From the NCBI RefSeq assembly GCF_003634935.1, contig NZ_RBXO01000001.1, forward strand, positions 3,063,501-3,127,500: a DNA stretch of 64,000 bases, given 5' to 3'. This document shows, piece after piece, positions 26,701 to 36,397 of the stretch (position 1 is its first letter; every line of letters starts with the position of its first letter). The notes below the pieces were generated by a model. It was not told the origin of the DNA. It worked only from the letters and a program-made list of their open reading frames with translations, and searched no databases. Both the position numbers and the translations under genes were made by a program. The stretch is from Saccharothrix australiensis (GTDB lineage Bacteria; Actinomycetota; Actinomycetes; Mycobacteriales; Pseudonocardiaceae).

Positions 26701-29700
26701 ACGAGCCGGCCGCGGCGACGCTCGCCACGGCGGCCTCCGAGGTGGTGACGACCCGTGCCCGACTGGTGGGTCGGGCCGGGCGCCGCACCGGACGGCCGGA
26801 CGAGCTGCCGGCGGACAACCCGGATGTCGCGCGGGTGATCCGCGGTTTGGCCGCGATCCGCGCCGGCGGGGGAGACCCGGCAGCGGTCGGGTTCGTCGTG
26901 CTGGACCGGACGCTGCAACCGGTGCCCCTCGGCGTGCCGGGTGAGCTGTACCTCGTGGGCGCTGCCGCCCCGTCGTCCGACCGCCTCGTGGCCAACCCCT
27001 TCGACCACGGCGGCCTGATGTACCGCACCGGTGCGACCGTTCGTCGCGGACCAGGCGGCGCGCTGCGCTTCGCGCACCGACCGACGCCGGCGGGAGCGAG
27101 CCCCGCGCCGTCGTCCGATCGGCCGCTCACCCCGCAGGAGGAGATCCTGTGCTCGCTGTTCGCCGACGTGCTCGGCCTGCCCTCGATCGGCCCGGACGAC
27201 AACTTCTTCGCGGCAGGCGGCTATTCGCTGCTGGCGGTCCGTCTGGTGAGTCGGGTGCAGTCGGCCTTCGGTGTGAGTGTGGGTGTGCGGGATTTGTTCG
27301 AGGCGCCGTCGGTTCGGGGTTTGGTGGGGCGTTTTTCGGGTGGTGGTGGTGTGGTTGGTCCGCGGGCGGTGGTTCGGTCGGGTCGGGTGCCGTTGTCGTT
27401 CGCTCAGCAGCGTTTGTGGTTGTTGGATCAGTTCGAGGGTCCGAGTGCGGTGTACAACGTGCCGTTCGCGGTGCGGTTGCGCGGCGGGTTGGATGCGGGG
27501 GCGTTGGCGCGGGCGGTCAACGATGTGGTGGTACGCCACGAAAGCCTGCGCACGATGTGCGACTCCGTCGACGGCGTCCCGTTCCAGCGGGTGGTCGAAG
27601 CGGCCGACGTGCCGTTGACCCTGGTGCGGTGCGACGAAGCGGCGTTGCCGGGCCTGCTGCGGACGGCTGCGGAGGAACCCTTCCGGTTGGGTGCGGACCT
27701 GCCGATCCGAACGGTGTTGTTCGAGGTGGGCGCGCGGGAGCACGTGCTGCTGTTGTCGTTGCACCACAGTGTCTGTGACGGCGGGTCGCTCGGTCCCCTG
27801 ACCCGTGACCTGGCCTTCGCGTACCGCGCGCGACTGGCGGGAGGGGCACCGGATTGGGCGCCGCTGCCGTTGCAGTACGCGGACTACACGCTGTGGCAGC
27901 GCGACGCGCTCGGCTCGGCGGGCGACGACACGAGCGCGTTGGCCCGCCAACTCGCCTACTGGCGCGAAACCCTGGCCGGGTTGCCCGACCGTGTGGAGCT
28001 GCCGACCGACCGGCCGCGCCCCAACCGGCCAAGCGGTCGCGGTGGGCAGGTCGACCTGCTGTTCCCTTCGTCGTTGCACGGTGGGTTGGTGGGGTTGGCG
28101 CGTGATTGTGGTGTGACGGTGTTCATGGTGTTGCAGGCGGGGTTGGCGGTGTTGTTGGCGCGGTTGGGCGCGGGTGATGACGTGGTGGTGGGTGCTCCGG
28201 TGGCGGGGCGTGGTGATGAGGTGTTGGACGGGTTGGTGGGGTTTTTCGCCAATACGGTGGTGTTGCGGACGGATGTGGGTGGTGATCCGAGTTTTCGGGA
28301 GTTGTTGTCCAGGGTGCGTGAGGTGGCGCTGGGGGCGTACGCCAACCAGGACGTCCCCTTCGAGCGCCTGGTCGAAGAGTTGAACCCGGCGCGCTCCACC
28401 GCCCACCACCCCCTGTTCCAGGTGGCACTCGCGGCCGAGAGCGACGTCGGGCAGCAGCTGGAATTCCCGGACCTTCTCGCGTCCGAGGAGGTGGTGGACC
28501 TCGGCGTCGCCAAGTTCGACCTCTCGCTCGGGTACCGCGCCCGGCAGGACGCGGACGGGCGGCCCGCCGGGATCGCCGGCCAGGTGGAGTACTCCTCCGA
28601 CCTGTTCGACCGGACCACGGTCGAGCGCATGGTCCGCGCGCTGGCACGCCTGCTCACCGCCGCCGTGGCCGACCCGGACACCGCCGTCCGCGACCTCGAC
28701 ATCCTCGACGAGCACGAGCGCACGACGCTGGTCGAGACGTGGAACAGCACCGACGCGGACTACCCGGCGACGTCGTCGGTGGACGCGCTGTTCCGCCGAC
28801 AGGTGGACCGCGCGCCCGACGCGGTCGCGGTCGTGGAGGGCGCGCGCGAGGTGACCTACCGGCGGCTGGACGACCGGGCCGCGCGACTCGCCGCCGTCCT
28901 CGCCGAGCACGGCATCCGTGCCGGCGACGGCGTCGCGGTCCTCGTGGAGCACTCCGCCGAGTTCATCGCCACGGTGCTCGCGACCTGGCGGCTCGGGGCG
29001 TACTACGTGCCGCTGGACCACCGGTACCCGGCCGAGCGGATTCGCCTGATGCTGGCGGAGAACGAAGTCACCGCCCTGGTCACCAGCGGGCGGAACGCGC
29101 CGCAACACCCGATCGACGTGCCGGCGCACATCGTGGTCGACGACGTTCGGGACGGCCCCGGCATCGGTGCCCACCCGGAGGTGGACCCCGACGCCATCGC
29201 CTACGTCATGTACACGTCCGGCTCCAGCGGTCGGCCCAAGGGCGTCGCCGTGTCACACCGCAACATCACCGCACTGGTCAGCGATCGCATGTTCGCGAAC
29301 GGCAACCACGACGCGGTCCTGGTGCACTCCCCACAAGCGTTCGACGCGTCCACCTACGAACTGTGGGTCCCACTGACGAGCGGCGGGCGTTGCGTCGTCG
29401 TGCCGGATGCCGAAGACCGCCGCCAAGCCGTCGCGACGGCGCTGCGAACCCACGAGGTCACCGCCGCGTGGTTGACCGCGACCTTGTTCGCCGTGCTCTC
29501 CGACGAGGACCTCGACGCCTTGCGGGGACTGCGCGAGATCATCACCGGGGGCGAGCCGCCCTCCGTGGACGCGGTGCGCTCGGTGCTGGAGGGCTGCCCC
29601 GACACCGCGTTGGTCAACGGTTACGGACCGACCGAGGTCACTACGTTCACGACCTCGCACGTGATGGGCGAGGACGACCGGACCTCGGTGCCGATCGGGA

Positions 29701-31859
29701 GGCCGCTGGACAACACCCGCGTCTACGTGTTGGACCGCCGGCTGCGACCCGTCCCGGTCGGCGTGGCGGGTGAGCTGTACGCGGCGGGCGCGGGTGTGGC
29801 GTTGGGGTACGTGGGTGATCCGCGCCTGACGGCGAGCCGGTTCGTCGCGAACCCCTTCACCCAGGGCACCCGGATGTACCGCACGGGCGATGTGGCGCGC
29901 CGGCGTCCGGACGGGGAACTGGAGTACCTCGGCCGGGCCGACGACCAGGTGAAGATCCGCGGTTTCCGCATCGAGCCGGGTGAGGTCGAGGCGGTGGTCG
30001 CGAGCGGTCCGGGTGTCGCGCGGGTCGCCGTCGTCCCGCGCACCCGCGCGAGCGGCGGGGTGACGCTGGTGGCCTACGTCGTCGCCGACGCGCCGGGCGC
30101 GGTCGACGTGCCCCGGCTGCGGCACCTCGTCGCGGAGGTGCTGCCCGACTACCTGGTGCCTGGGGCGTTCGTCCTGCTCGACGAACTGCCGATGACCGCC
30201 AACGGCAAGCTGGACCACCGGGGGCTGCCGGACCCCGAGGTCGCCGCGGGCGGCTACCAGGCGCCGCGCACCGCGCAGGAGGAGATCCTGTGCTCGCTGT
30301 TCGCCGAGGTGCTCGGTCGTCCGCGGGTCGGCGTCGACGACGACTTCTTCGACCTGGGTGGGCATTCGCTCCTCGCGACCCGCCTGGTGAGTCGGGTGCG
30401 GTCGGCGCTGGGTGTCGGTGTGGGTGTGCGGGATTTGTTCGAGGCGCCGTCGGTTCGGGGTTTGGTGGGGCGTTTTTCGGGTGGTGGTGGTGTGGTTGGT
30501 CCGCGGGCGGTGGTTCGGTCGGGTCGGGTGCCGTTGTCGTTCGCTCAGCAGCGTTTGTGGTTGTTGGATCAGTTCGAGGGTCCGAGTGCGGTGTACAACG
30601 TGCCGTTCGCGGTGCGGTTGCGTGGCGGGTTGGATGCGGGGGCGTTGGCGCGGGCGGTCAACGATGTGGTGGTACGCCACGAAAGCCTGCGCACAGTGCT
30701 GGAGTCGTCGGGCGGAAAGGCTTTCCAGCACGTGATCGGGGCTTCGGACGCACAGGTGCCGCTGCGCCGCGTCGGCTGCTCGGAGTCCACTGTGGACGAC
30801 GCGGTGCTCGCGGCGGCGAGCGAGGTGTTCCGGTTGGGTGTGGACCTGCCGATCCGATCGGTGTTGTTCGAGGTGGGGCCGCAGGACCACGTGCTGCTGT
30901 TGTCCCTGCACCACAGCGCCTGTGACGGCTGGTCGCTGGGACCGCTGGCCGACGACCTGGCGCGGGCATACGCGGCACGCTCGGAGGGCAGGGCGCCGGA
31001 TTGGGCGCCGCTGCCGTTGCAGTACGCGGACTACGCGCTGTGGCAGCGTGAGCGGCTGGCGTCCGTGCTCGACGGCCAGCTGGACTACTGGCGCGAGGCG
31101 TTGGCCGGGCTCCCGCCCTTGAGCACCATCCGCTCCGACCGGCCGCGCCCTGCCCGGCCGAGTCGGCGCAGCGGCTACGTGGACGTGGTGTTCCCTTCGT
31201 CGTTGCACGGTGGGTTGGTGGGGTTGGCGCGTGATTGTGGTGTGACGGTGTTCATGGTGTTGCAGGCGGGGTTGGCGGTGTTGTTGGCGCGGTTGGGCGC
31301 GGGTGATGACGTGGTGGTGGGTGCTCCGGTGGCGGGGCGTGGTGATGAGGTGTTGGACGGGTTGGTGGGGTTTTTCGCCAATACGGTGGTGTTGCGGACG
31401 GATGTGGGTGGTGATCCGAGTTTTCGGGAGTTGTTGTCCAGGGTGCGTGAGGTGGCGCTGGGGGCGTACGCCAACCAGGACGTCCCCTTCGAGCGCCTGG
31501 TCAAGGAGTTGAACCCGGCGCGCTCCACCGCCCACCACCCCCTGTTCCAGGTCATGCTGGCCCACTCCGCGGACCTGGCCACCGACATCCCGCTGCGCGG
31601 CCTCTCGACGGAGCCGCTGGAGATCGACCTGGCCGACGCGCTCAAGTTCGACCTGCTGTTCTCGTTCCGCGCGAGCACCGACGACGGCGGTGCGCCGCAG
31701 GGGCTCACCGGCTCGTTGCAGTACTCGACCGAGCTGTTCGACCGGGCCACGGCCGAACGGATGATGGGTTCGCTCGGCGAGATCCTCGAATCGGCGGCGA
31801 CCGACGCCGACATCCCGATCGGCGTCGCGGCGTCGTCGATCGCATCAGGTGGGGAGTAG
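23736..31859 (+). CDS. Nonribosomal peptide synthetase, C-PCP-C-(A remnant)-PCP-C-A-PCP-C
   Basis: A 2,707-residue NRPS. Approximate residues: C1 1-430 (active-site HHxxxDG reads QHALVDG); PCP1 450-520 (GGYSL); C2 539-970 (HHMITDG); a collapsed A segment 985-1118; PCP2 1129-1199 (GGYSL); C3 1212-1650 (HHSVCDG); A 1662-2168; PCP3 2178-2245 (GGHSL); C4 2258-2698 (HHSACDG). Only one A domain is complete ([28 protein letters not shown]). My alignment to GrsA gives the code D-A-Y-W-I-G-G-T-F-K, valine-like. PCP1 has no A domain and PCP2 only a remnant, so both need loading in trans. The protein starts and ends with C domains and has no thioesterase. GTG 23736 is preceded by AGGGAG. Two regions of modules 3 and 4 are almost identical in DNA. 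Confidence 0.93.
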   Translation: MRGAVIQDVFPLTAVQEAMLFESLQGTAGSNTYTLQVVVHLDRPLDPVGLRAAAERVVRRHPALRTRIFTRAGGRPVQVVQHEVALRWAEHDVQGVDEAERDETARRLAEEDWRRGVPIDAPALIRFTLLKLGGERHRLVVTAQHALVDGTSLDRIVAEVLGGTGAVPDGVEENPYAPYFSWLRGQDAEGALAAWRPQVEGYVPRLFLDHGGENAASDLLRHELSTEWTGRLLDRCREWGVTPGTAFHLAWGLVLASRLDRDDVMFGMVVDARPTEVPALDDGVGLFVNTSPVRLRLRPEDDAAAVLVGMQRTRAALHRHNWVPLAELHRAVNARTGLFDTSINVDDLRSRPRWPEGVRNVEYFDSTGYPLAMNVELRDTTRLALEFRSDIFDRDTAAAVLAEFTGHLTALVAAPRARIAELRAAVPAPPRRFDWTGGRRANAQTGDRRGRTQREEILRGLFAEVLDLPSVGVDDNFFAVGGYSLPATRLIGRMRSVLGVELSLRALFEAPTAAALAARLDGGSAVRPPVTRAARRPERLPLSPGQERLWFLDQLEGPTSTYNVPFAIRLSGALDVPALESAVRDLVGRHEILRTVFDDDEGVPFQRVLAAEDDPVALERETCDRAELPGRLRAVANSVFRIAERPPVRAVLFAVADDEHVLLLSLHHMITDGWSLGPLARDLSTAYRARSVGGSPDWVELPVQYADYALWQHELMGPHRRDQVEYWRDALAGLPARTELPADRPRPATSTGRGDYVHAHVPAELHAELLRLARDHDVTLFMVLQAALAVLMTKLGAGTDLPIGTPVAGRSDENLDELVGFFANTVVLRTDTSGDPTFGELLTRVREADLDAFAHQDVPFERLVEALRPDRSASGHPLFQVMLADETDAGAHLDLPGLVTEVLPVDLDAAKFDLSVGYQAAVDERGGAAGITAAVEYSTDLFDRSSVATMMARFVRVLAAVAADAGARVGGIDVLAADERAKLLSGWFDEPAAATLATAASEVVTTRARLVGRAGRRTGRPDELPADNPDVARVIRGLAAIRAGGGDPAAVGFVVLDRTLQPVPLGVPGELYLVGAAAPSSDRLVANPFDHGGLMYRTGATVRRGPGGALRFAHRPTPAGASPAPSSDRPLTPQEEILCSLFADVLGLPSIGPDDNFFAAGGYSLLAVRLVSRVQSAFGVSVGVRDLFEAPSVRGLVGRFSGGGGVVGPRAVVRSGRVPLSFAQQRLWLLDQFEGPSAVYNVPFAVRLRGGLDAGALARAVNDVVVRHESLRTMCDSVDGVPFQRVVEAADVPLTLVRCDEAALPGLLRTAAEEPFRLGADLPIRTVLFEVGAREHVLLLSLHHSVCDGGSLGPLTRDLAFAYRARLAGGAPDWAPLPLQYADYTLWQRDALGSAGDDTSALARQLAYWRETLAGLPDRVELPTDRPRPNRPSGRGGQVDLLFPSSLHGGLVGLARDCGVTVFMVLQAGLAVLLARLGAGDDVVVGAPVAGRGDEVLDGLVGFFANTVVLRTDVGGDPSFRELLSRVREVALGAYANQDVPFERLVEELNPARSTAHHPLFQVALAAESDVGQQLEFPDLLASEEVVDLGVAKFDLSLGYRARQDADGRPAGIAGQVEYSSDLFDRTTVERMVRALARLLTAAVADPDTAVRDLDILDEHERTTLVETWNSTDADYPATSSVDALFRRQVDRAPDAVAVVEGAREVTYRRLDDRAARLAAVLAEHGIRAGDGVAVLVEHSAEFIATVLATWRLGAYYVPLDHRYPAERIRLMLAENEVTALVTSGRNAPQHPIDVPAHIVVDDVRDGPGIGAHPEVDPDAIAYVMYTSGSSGRPKGVAVSHRNITALVSDRMFANGNHDAVLVHSPQAFDASTYELWVPLTSGGRCVVVPDAEDRRQAVATALRTHEVTAAWLTATLFAVLSDEDLDALRGLREIITGGEPPSVDAVRSVLEGCPDTALVNGYGPTEVTTFTTSHVMGEDDRTSVPIGRPLDNTRVYVLDRRLRPVPVGVAGELYAAGAGVALGYVGDPRLTASRFVANPFTQGTRMYRTGDVARRRPDGELEYLGRADDQVKIRGFRIEPGEVEAVVASGPGVARVAVVPRTRASGGVTLVAYVVADAPGAVDVPRLRHLVAEVLPDYLVPGAFVLLDELPMTANGKLDHRGLPDPEVAAGGYQAPRTAQEEILCSLFAEVLGRPRVGVDDDFFDLGGHSLLATRLVSRVRSALGVGVGVRDLFEAPSVRGLVGRFSGGGGVVGPRAVVRSGRVPLSFAQQRLWLLDQFEGPSAVYNVPFAVRLRGGLDAGALARAVNDVVVRHESLRTVLESSGGKAFQHVIGASDAQVPLRRVGCSESTVDDAVLAAASEVFRLGVDLPIRSVLFEVGPQDHVLLLSLHHSACDGWSLGPLADDLARAYAARSEGRAPDWAPLPLQYADYALWQRERLASVLDGQLDYWREALAGLPPLSTIRSDRPRPARPSRRSGYVDVVFPSSLHGGLVGLARDCGVTVFMVLQAGLAVLLARLGAGDDVVVGAPVAGRGDEVLDGLVGFFANTVVLRTDVGGDPSFRELLSRVREVALGAYANQDVPFERLVKELNPARSTAHHPLFQVMLAHSADLATDIPLRGLSTEPLEIDLADALKFDLLFSFRASTDDGGAPQGLTGSLQYSTELFDRATAERMMGSLGEILESAATDADIPIGVAASSIASGGE
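26690..27090 (+). pseudogene. Collapsed adenylation domain within the NRPS
   Basis: Between C2 and PCP2, where an A domain of ~500 residues should sit, there are only ~135. They keep the end of the fold: [19 protein letters not shown] (core A6) and [14 protein letters not shown] (core A7, with the ribose-binding Asp of YRTGD replaced by Ala). The ATP loop, specificity-pocket strands and catalytic Lys are missing. The reading frame stays open, so this is an in-frame internal deletion and not a frameshift. The segment cannot activate an amino acid. Confidence 0.8.
27279..27553 (+). repeat. NRPS repeat block 1, copy A (copy B at 30420-30694)
   Basis: A 275-bp block covering the end of PCP2 and the start of C3. 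It is repeated at an offset of 3,141 bases in PCP3/C4, with one mismatch that I could find by reading. Codons here use T and G at third positions much more than the flanks (for example gatttgttcg, gggtggtggt), so both copies share an atypical composition. Confidence 0.88.
28061..28423 (+). repeat. NRPS repeat block 2, copy A (copy B at 31190-31552)
   Basis: A 363-bp block in the second half of C3, repeated at an offset of 3,129 bases in C4 with about two mismatches (VEELNP versus VKELNP). Most of it has the same T-rich codon usage as block 1. The intervening C-domain sequence between blocks is clearly diverged. Confidence 0.88.
30420..30694 (+). repeat. NRPS repeat block 1, copy B
   Basis: Second copy of the 275-bp block at 27279-27553, at the PCP3/C4 boundary. 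Near-identity at synonymous sites indicates recent duplication or gene conversion and not just selection on the protein. Confidence 0.88.
31190..31552 (+). repeat. NRPS repeat block 2, copy B
   Basis: Second copy of the 363-bp block at 28061-28423, in the later half of C4. It returns to normal GC-rich codon choice only near its end, where the two copies nevertheless remain identical. Confidence 0.88.
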
Positions 31860-31863
31860 CGAC

Positions 31864-33417
31864 ATGGCGACGGACATCCGCCGCACCGAGGACCTGCTGG
31901 TCGACATCTGGTCGGAGGTGCTCGGCGTCGAGGTGACCCGCTCGGACAACTTCTTCGACCTCGGTGGGGACTCGATCCTGGCCATCCAGGTCGTGGCCAA
32001 GGCCGCGGCCGCGGGGCTGGCCGTGGGGCCCACCCAGCTGATCAGCCACCAGACGGTGGCCGAGCTGGCGCTCGTGACGTCCGAAGTGGACGGTGGCGCG
32101 CGAGTGCCCCTCCCCGAGGGATCACTGCCGCTCACCGCCATCCAACGCGAACTGCTGCGGCGGCAACCACACCCGGAGCACTACAACCAGTCGGTGCTGC
32201 TGGCGTGCGAACAGCCGGACGTCGAAGCGCTGCGAGCGGCGTTCCACGCGGTGGTGGCCCACCACGACGCGTTCGCGCTGCGATTCGGCGTGACGGACGG
32301 GGAACCGGCCTGGCAGTGGTACGAGCGGGACACGGAGCCACCACCCTTCGACGTCGTGACCACCCGGGTGGGAGAGGACCCGGCCACGCTGCTGCAACGG
32401 TGTACCGCGCGGTCGCAAGCGACCCTGGACCCCGGCGCGGGCCCGGTCGTGCGGGCCACCCTGCTCGACCTCGGTCCGGCCGGCCACCGGCTGTTCCTCG
32501 TGGCACACCACCTGGTCGTCGACAGCGTGTCCTGGCGCATCCTCATCGACGACCTGACCACGGCGTACCGGCAGCTGCGCGCCGGCCGCCCGGTGGCGCT
32601 ACCCCCGCCGGGCACGCCGTTCGGCACCTGGGCGCGCCTGATGGCCGAGCACGCGGGGGACCCGGACTGCGGCGGTGAGCTGGACCTGTGGCGCGACCGC
32701 GCCGCGCGCTCCTCGGCGCTGCCGTGGGCGGACCACAGCCGGGACCGGTGGCCGGCCCAGCGGATCGACGAGGCGACCACCTGGTCGGCCGAACTCGACG
32801 AGGACACCACCTCGCTGCTGCTCGCGCGCGTCCGCCGCCTCCCCGATGTACCGGTCGAAGCGGTCCTGCTCGGTGCGGTGGCCACCGCCGCGGGCCGGTG
32901 CGCGGACGCTGGGTCGGTCACGATCGACGTGGAGCGCCACGGCCGCGAACCGCTCTTCCCCGAGGTCGACGTGAGCCGGACCGTCGGCTGGTTCACCCAG
33001 GTCCACCCGGTCGTCGTACCGGTGTCCGGAGGCACGGGGCGAGCCGCCGAGGCGGCGGCGCGCGAACTGCGGAGCACCCCGTGCGGTGGCGTGCGCTTCG
33101 GCCTGCTGGCGGCCCGCGACGAGGTCCTGGCGGGCGCGCCGCTGCCGGGCGTGCTGTTCAACTACCTGGGACGAGCCACCGGGGGCCAGGCCGGTCCGCT
33201 GACCGAGGTCGCCGAGCCGGTCGGACCGGACCGCGAGCCGGCCAACCTGCTGACGCACCCCGTGGAGTTCATCGCGGCCATCGACGGCGGCCGGCTGCAC
33301 ATCACGGTCACCTGCGCGGGCATGGCCCCGGAGCGGTCACGGGCGGAGCCGCTCGGCCGCGCCTGCGTGGCGGCGCTGGCGGAACTGGTGGAACCGGCCA
33401 CCGGCGTGCGGTCGTGA
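31864..33417 (+). CDS. NRPS PCP-epimerisation didomain protein
   Basis: A 517-residue protein. Residues ~5-75 are a carrier domain with FFDLGGDSILAIQVV; GGDSI is the form typical of PCPs that feed an epimerase. Residues ~85-510 are an epimerisation domain: LTAIQRELL, the catalytic HHLVVDSVSWRIL (HHxxxDxxSW), DVERHGRE and TVGWFTQVHP. It should convert the bound L-aminoacyl or peptidyl unit to the D form. The NRPS upstream ends with a C domain and this protein has no A domain, so a separate A protein must load it. GGGGAG lies 7 bases before ATG 31864, 4 bases after the NRPS stop. Confidence 0.92.
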   Translation: MATDIRRTEDLLVDIWSEVLGVEVTRSDNFFDLGGDSILAIQVVAKAAAAGLAVGPTQLISHQTVAELALVTSEVDGGARVPLPEGSLPLTAIQRELLRRQPHPEHYNQSVLLACEQPDVEALRAAFHAVVAHHDAFALRFGVTDGEPAWQWYERDTEPPPFDVVTTRVGEDPATLLQRCTARSQATLDPGAGPVVRATLLDLGPAGHRLFLVAHHLVVDSVSWRILIDDLTTAYRQLRAGRPVALPPPGTPFGTWARLMAEHAGDPDCGGELDLWRDRAARSSALPWADHSRDRWPAQRIDEATTWSAELDEDTTSLLLARVRRLPDVPVEAVLLGAVATAAGRCADAGSVTIDVERHGREPLFPEVDVSRTVGWFTQVHPVVVPVSGGTGRAAEAAARELRSTPCGGVRFGLLAARDEVLAGAPLPGVLFNYLGRATGGQAGPLTEVAEPVGPDREPANLLTHPVEFIAAIDGGRLHITVTCAGMAPERSRAEPLGRACVAALAELVEPATGVRS

Positions 33418-34151
33418 CGGCACCCGGCCACCGCCTCGGCGTGACCCTCAGCCCGCGCGCGTCGTTGGACACCGAGTGCGCCGTGGTGCTCCTGCCCGGC
33501 ATCGGCGTCCCGGCGCGGACGGCGACGCCACTGGCCGAGCACCTGCCGGGCGTGCGGGTCGTCACGGTGGGGCTGCGGCCGACGACCGCGGCCGGCCTCG
33601 CCGACGTCCGCACGAGGGCCGAGTCCTTCGCCGAGGCCCTCCTGCCCGGTCGGACGGCGGAACGGCTGCTCGTCGTCGGGCACAGCATGGGCGCGGTCGT
33701 CGGCCTGGAGTTGGCGCACGTCCTGCACCGAAGCGCGCCGGGCCTGGTCCGCGGCCTGGTGGTAGCCGCCCAGGTCGCTCCCCACCGGCTGCCGCGCCAC
33801 GGACCGGACCACTACACCGACGACGCGGTGCTGGGCCACGTCCTGGGCGACCGACCGCTACCGCCCGACCTCGCCGCCGCGCCGGACTTCACGAGCGCGC
33901 TGGTGAGCCGTTGGCGAGCGGACTACCTGGCGCTCGACGCCTACCGCCCGGAGCGCGGGCGTCGGGTGCCGGCGGACCTGCACGTGTGGACCGGCGCGGA
34001 CGACCCGGTCACCGCCGATCCCGACGACACCACTGCGTGGTCGGAGTACGGCTCGGCGCGGGTGACCACGCGCGAGTTCCCCGGCGCGCACGACTTCCTG
34101 TTCGACGATCCGGCCCGGACGGCCCGCGAGCTGTCCCTGTTGCTCGGGTGA
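33414..34151 (+). CDS. NRPS-associated thioesterase / alpha-beta hydrolase
   Basis: A 245-residue alpha/beta hydrolase. The nucleophile elbow is GHSMGA (in LLVVGHSMGAVVGLEL); the Asp is probably in WTGADDPVT and the His in FPGAHDFLF. This resembles type II thioesterases that clear misacylated carrier proteins. Because none of the NRPS proteins carries a terminal thioesterase, it could also be the releasing enzyme. The GTG start overlaps the stop of the PCP-E gene in GTGA, so it is translationally coupled. Confidence 0.85.
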   Translation: MTAPGHRLGVTLSPRASLDTECAVVLLPGIGVPARTATPLAEHLPGVRVVTVGLRPTTAAGLADVRTRAESFAEALLPGRTAERLLVVGHSMGAVVGLELAHVLHRSAPGLVRGLVVAAQVAPHRLPRHGPDHYTDDAVLGHVLGDRPLPPDLAAAPDFTSALVSRWRADYLALDAYRPERGRRVPADLHVWTGADDPVTADPDDTTAWSEYGSARVTTREFPGAHDFLFDDPARTARELSLLLG

Positions 34152-34161
34152 GGTGCCCACC

Positions 34162-36294
34162 ATGACCACGCACGTACCACCTGCGACCCCGGTCGGCGAC
34201 CCGCTGCCGGCCGTCGACCGGACCACCCGCGACACCACGAAGCACCTGCACGCCGTGCACGTGCGGGTGCCACCGCCACCCGGAGACGACTTGGCCGCGG
34301 TGGTCGCGGTGGTGGCGGCACTCGTGGCCGGCTACCGCGGGGACGACACGATCGTGCTCGCCTGCCCCGACCCCGACCCGCGCGCCACCGGGCTCCGCCT
34401 GGTCCGGTGCGCGCCGGACCTCGACGCGCCGTTCGGCGAACTCGCCGGCGCGGTCGGGGCAGCCCTCGCGGTCGCGCCGCGCGTCGCGCCGCGGGACTGG
34501 GCGGACGCCACGTGGCTGTGCCTGCCCGAGGTGTCGCGGTCGGTCGACGGCTGGGACGTCGAGATCCGGTACGACGGCCGGCGGTGGGAGCCGACGGTCG
34601 CCGAGCGGGCGTTCGCGCGCTCGGCCGAGGTCGCGGCCTCGGTCCGCCGGTCGACGCCCCGGCGGGCGATCGGCGTCCCGACGGCGGCCGACCTGCGCCT
34701 GATCGCCGAGGTGAACGACACCGCCGCGCCGTTCGACGGCGAGGTCCGGCTGGACGGGTTGTTCGATCGCCGGGCACGACACGCGCCGGACGCGCCGGCC
34801 CTGGTCCACGACGGCGGCGTGCTCACCTACCGCGACCTGGACGAGCGGGTCGAACGCCTGGCCCACGCGCTGCGCGAGCGCGGCGTCGGTCCCGGCGACG
34901 TCGTCGGCGTGCTGCTGCGGCGCGGTGTCCCGTCCATCACCGCGATCATGGCGGTCCTGCGCGTCGGCGCGGCCTACCTGCCGCTCGACCCCGCCAACCC
35001 GCCGGGCCGCACCCACCACATCCTCACCGACGCGCGAGCGCGGCTGCTGCTCACCGACGGCGATGTGGTCCCTCCCGCGTCGTGCGCGGTGCTGGACCCC
35101 GCGACGGCCGACTCGACGGCCACGGGCGACCCCCGTCCGGGGCGCGGTAGCGGCGACCCCGCCTACGTCATCTACACCTCGGGTTCGACGGGGCGGCCCA
35201 AGGGGGTGGTGGTCGGGCACCGGGCAGTGGTCAACCGGCTGTCCTGGATGCAGCGGGCCTATCCGATCGGCGTCGATGACGTGTTGCTGCACAAGACACC
35301 CGTGTCGTTCGACGTCTCGGTGTGGGAGCTGTTCTGGTGGACGGCGCACGGAGCCTCGCTGTGCCTGTTGGCACCCGGCGGCGAGAAGGACCCCGCCGCC
35401 ATCACGACCGCCATCGGCAGGCATGGCGTGACCGTGGTGCACTTCGTGCCCTCCATGTTGGACGCCTTCCTCGATCACGTGGACCGCGTGCGCCCCTTGG
35501 CCCAGCTCCGCTCCCTGCGCACGGTGTTCACCAGTGGCGAGGCCCTCACCCCGGAACAGGTCGGCCGGTTCCACCGGTTGCTCGCCGAGGAGACCGGTGC
35601 CCGCCTGGTGAACCTCTACGGACCGACCGAGGCGACCGTGGACGTCAGTCACTTCCCATGCGTGGAGCCGGAACCGCACCGGGTGCCCATCGGGCGGCCG
35701 ATCGACAACACGCGCCTCTACGTCCTCGACGACCGGTTGGCGGTGCGGCCGGTCGGTGCCGTGGGTGAACTGGGCATCGCGGGCGTCTGCCTGGCCGCCG
35801 GGTACCTCGACCGCCCCGCGCTCACCGCGGAGCGCTTCCCGGCGGACGTGGCGGGCGAGGAGCGGGTCTACCTCACCGGGGACCTCGCCCGGCTGCTGCC
35901 CTCGGGCGAGTTCGAGTACCTGGGCCGGGTCGACCACCAGGTCAAGATCCGCGGTATGCGGGTCGAGCCCGGTGAGGTCGAAGCCATGCTGCGCGAGCAC
36001 GACGACGTCGGGGACGCCGTGGTGGTGCCGTTCCGGCACGCCGGCGGAGGGGACAAGCTGTGCGGCTTCGTCACCCTGTCCCGACCGGTCCGGGTGGCGG
36101 AGTTGAAGCGGTTCCTGCGGGCCCGCCTGCCCGAGCACATGGTGCCGACCTGTTTCGCCGCGGTGGAGTCGTTCCCCCTGTCCGCCAACGGGAAGCTCGA
36201 CCGGAAGGCGCTACCGCCGGTGGACCTGGCCCGGTTCGCCAGGTCCGAGGACGTCGCCTTCGCCGATCCGGCCGCTCCCGACGCGCGACGATGA
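34162..36294 (+). CDS. Free-standing NRPS adenylation domain, serine-type code
   Basis: A 710-residue protein. Residues ~1-190 resemble a truncated half of a condensation domain with no HHxxxDG. Residues ~195-690 are a complete A domain: YTSGSTGRPKG, SFDVSVWELFW, NLYGPTE, YLTGD, VKIRGMRVEPGE and ANGKLDRKAL. My alignment to GrsA gives D-V-W-H-F-S-L-V-D-K, the known serine code. No carrier domain is attached, so seryl-AMP must be transferred in trans to an A-less PCP (PCP1, PCP2 or the PCP-E protein). ATG 34162 is preferred over GTG 34153 because GGTGAGG lies at suitable spacing. It sits 10 bases after the thioesterase gene. Confidence 0.92.
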   Translation: MTTHVPPATPVGDPLPAVDRTTRDTTKHLHAVHVRVPPPPGDDLAAVVAVVAALVAGYRGDDTIVLACPDPDPRATGLRLVRCAPDLDAPFGELAGAVGAALAVAPRVAPRDWADATWLCLPEVSRSVDGWDVEIRYDGRRWEPTVAERAFARSAEVAASVRRSTPRRAIGVPTAADLRLIAEVNDTAAPFDGEVRLDGLFDRRARHAPDAPALVHDGGVLTYRDLDERVERLAHALRERGVGPGDVVGVLLRRGVPSITAIMAVLRVGAAYLPLDPANPPGRTHHILTDARARLLLTDGDVVPPASCAVLDPATADSTATGDPRPGRGSGDPAYVIYTSGSTGRPKGVVVGHRAVVNRLSWMQRAYPIGVDDVLLHKTPVSFDVSVWELFWWTAHGASLCLLAPGGEKDPAAITTAIGRHGVTVVHFVPSMLDAFLDHVDRVRPLAQLRSLRTVFTSGEALTPEQVGRFHRLLAEETGARLVNLYGPTEATVDVSHFPCVEPEPHRVPIGRPIDNTRLYVLDDRLAVRPVGAVGELGIAGVCLAAGYLDRPALTAERFPADVAGEERVYLTGDLARLLPSGEFEYLGRVDHQVKIRGMRVEPGEVEAMLREHDDVGDAVVVPFRHAGGGDKLCGFVTLSRPVRVAELKRFLRARLPEHMVPTCFAAVESFPLSANGKLDRKALPPVDLARFARSEDVAFADPAAPDARR

Positions 36295-36397
36295 GATCAT
36301 CAACGGCGGCGCTGCTCGCCGGCGGTGGTGGACCGCGCCGGGCGCGCCCACCGGTCGGCGCCCCGCCGCCGGCCGAACTCGGGGGGATGCGAACTTC

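Noticed and set aside
23805-29174. A 1,789-codon open frame on the minus strand across the NRPS gene, and others such as 29253-31565 minus
   Set aside because: They are mirror frames produced by extreme GC3. Their products are Arg/His/Gln/Val-rich without any domain, while the plus strand encodes clear C, A and PCP motifs.
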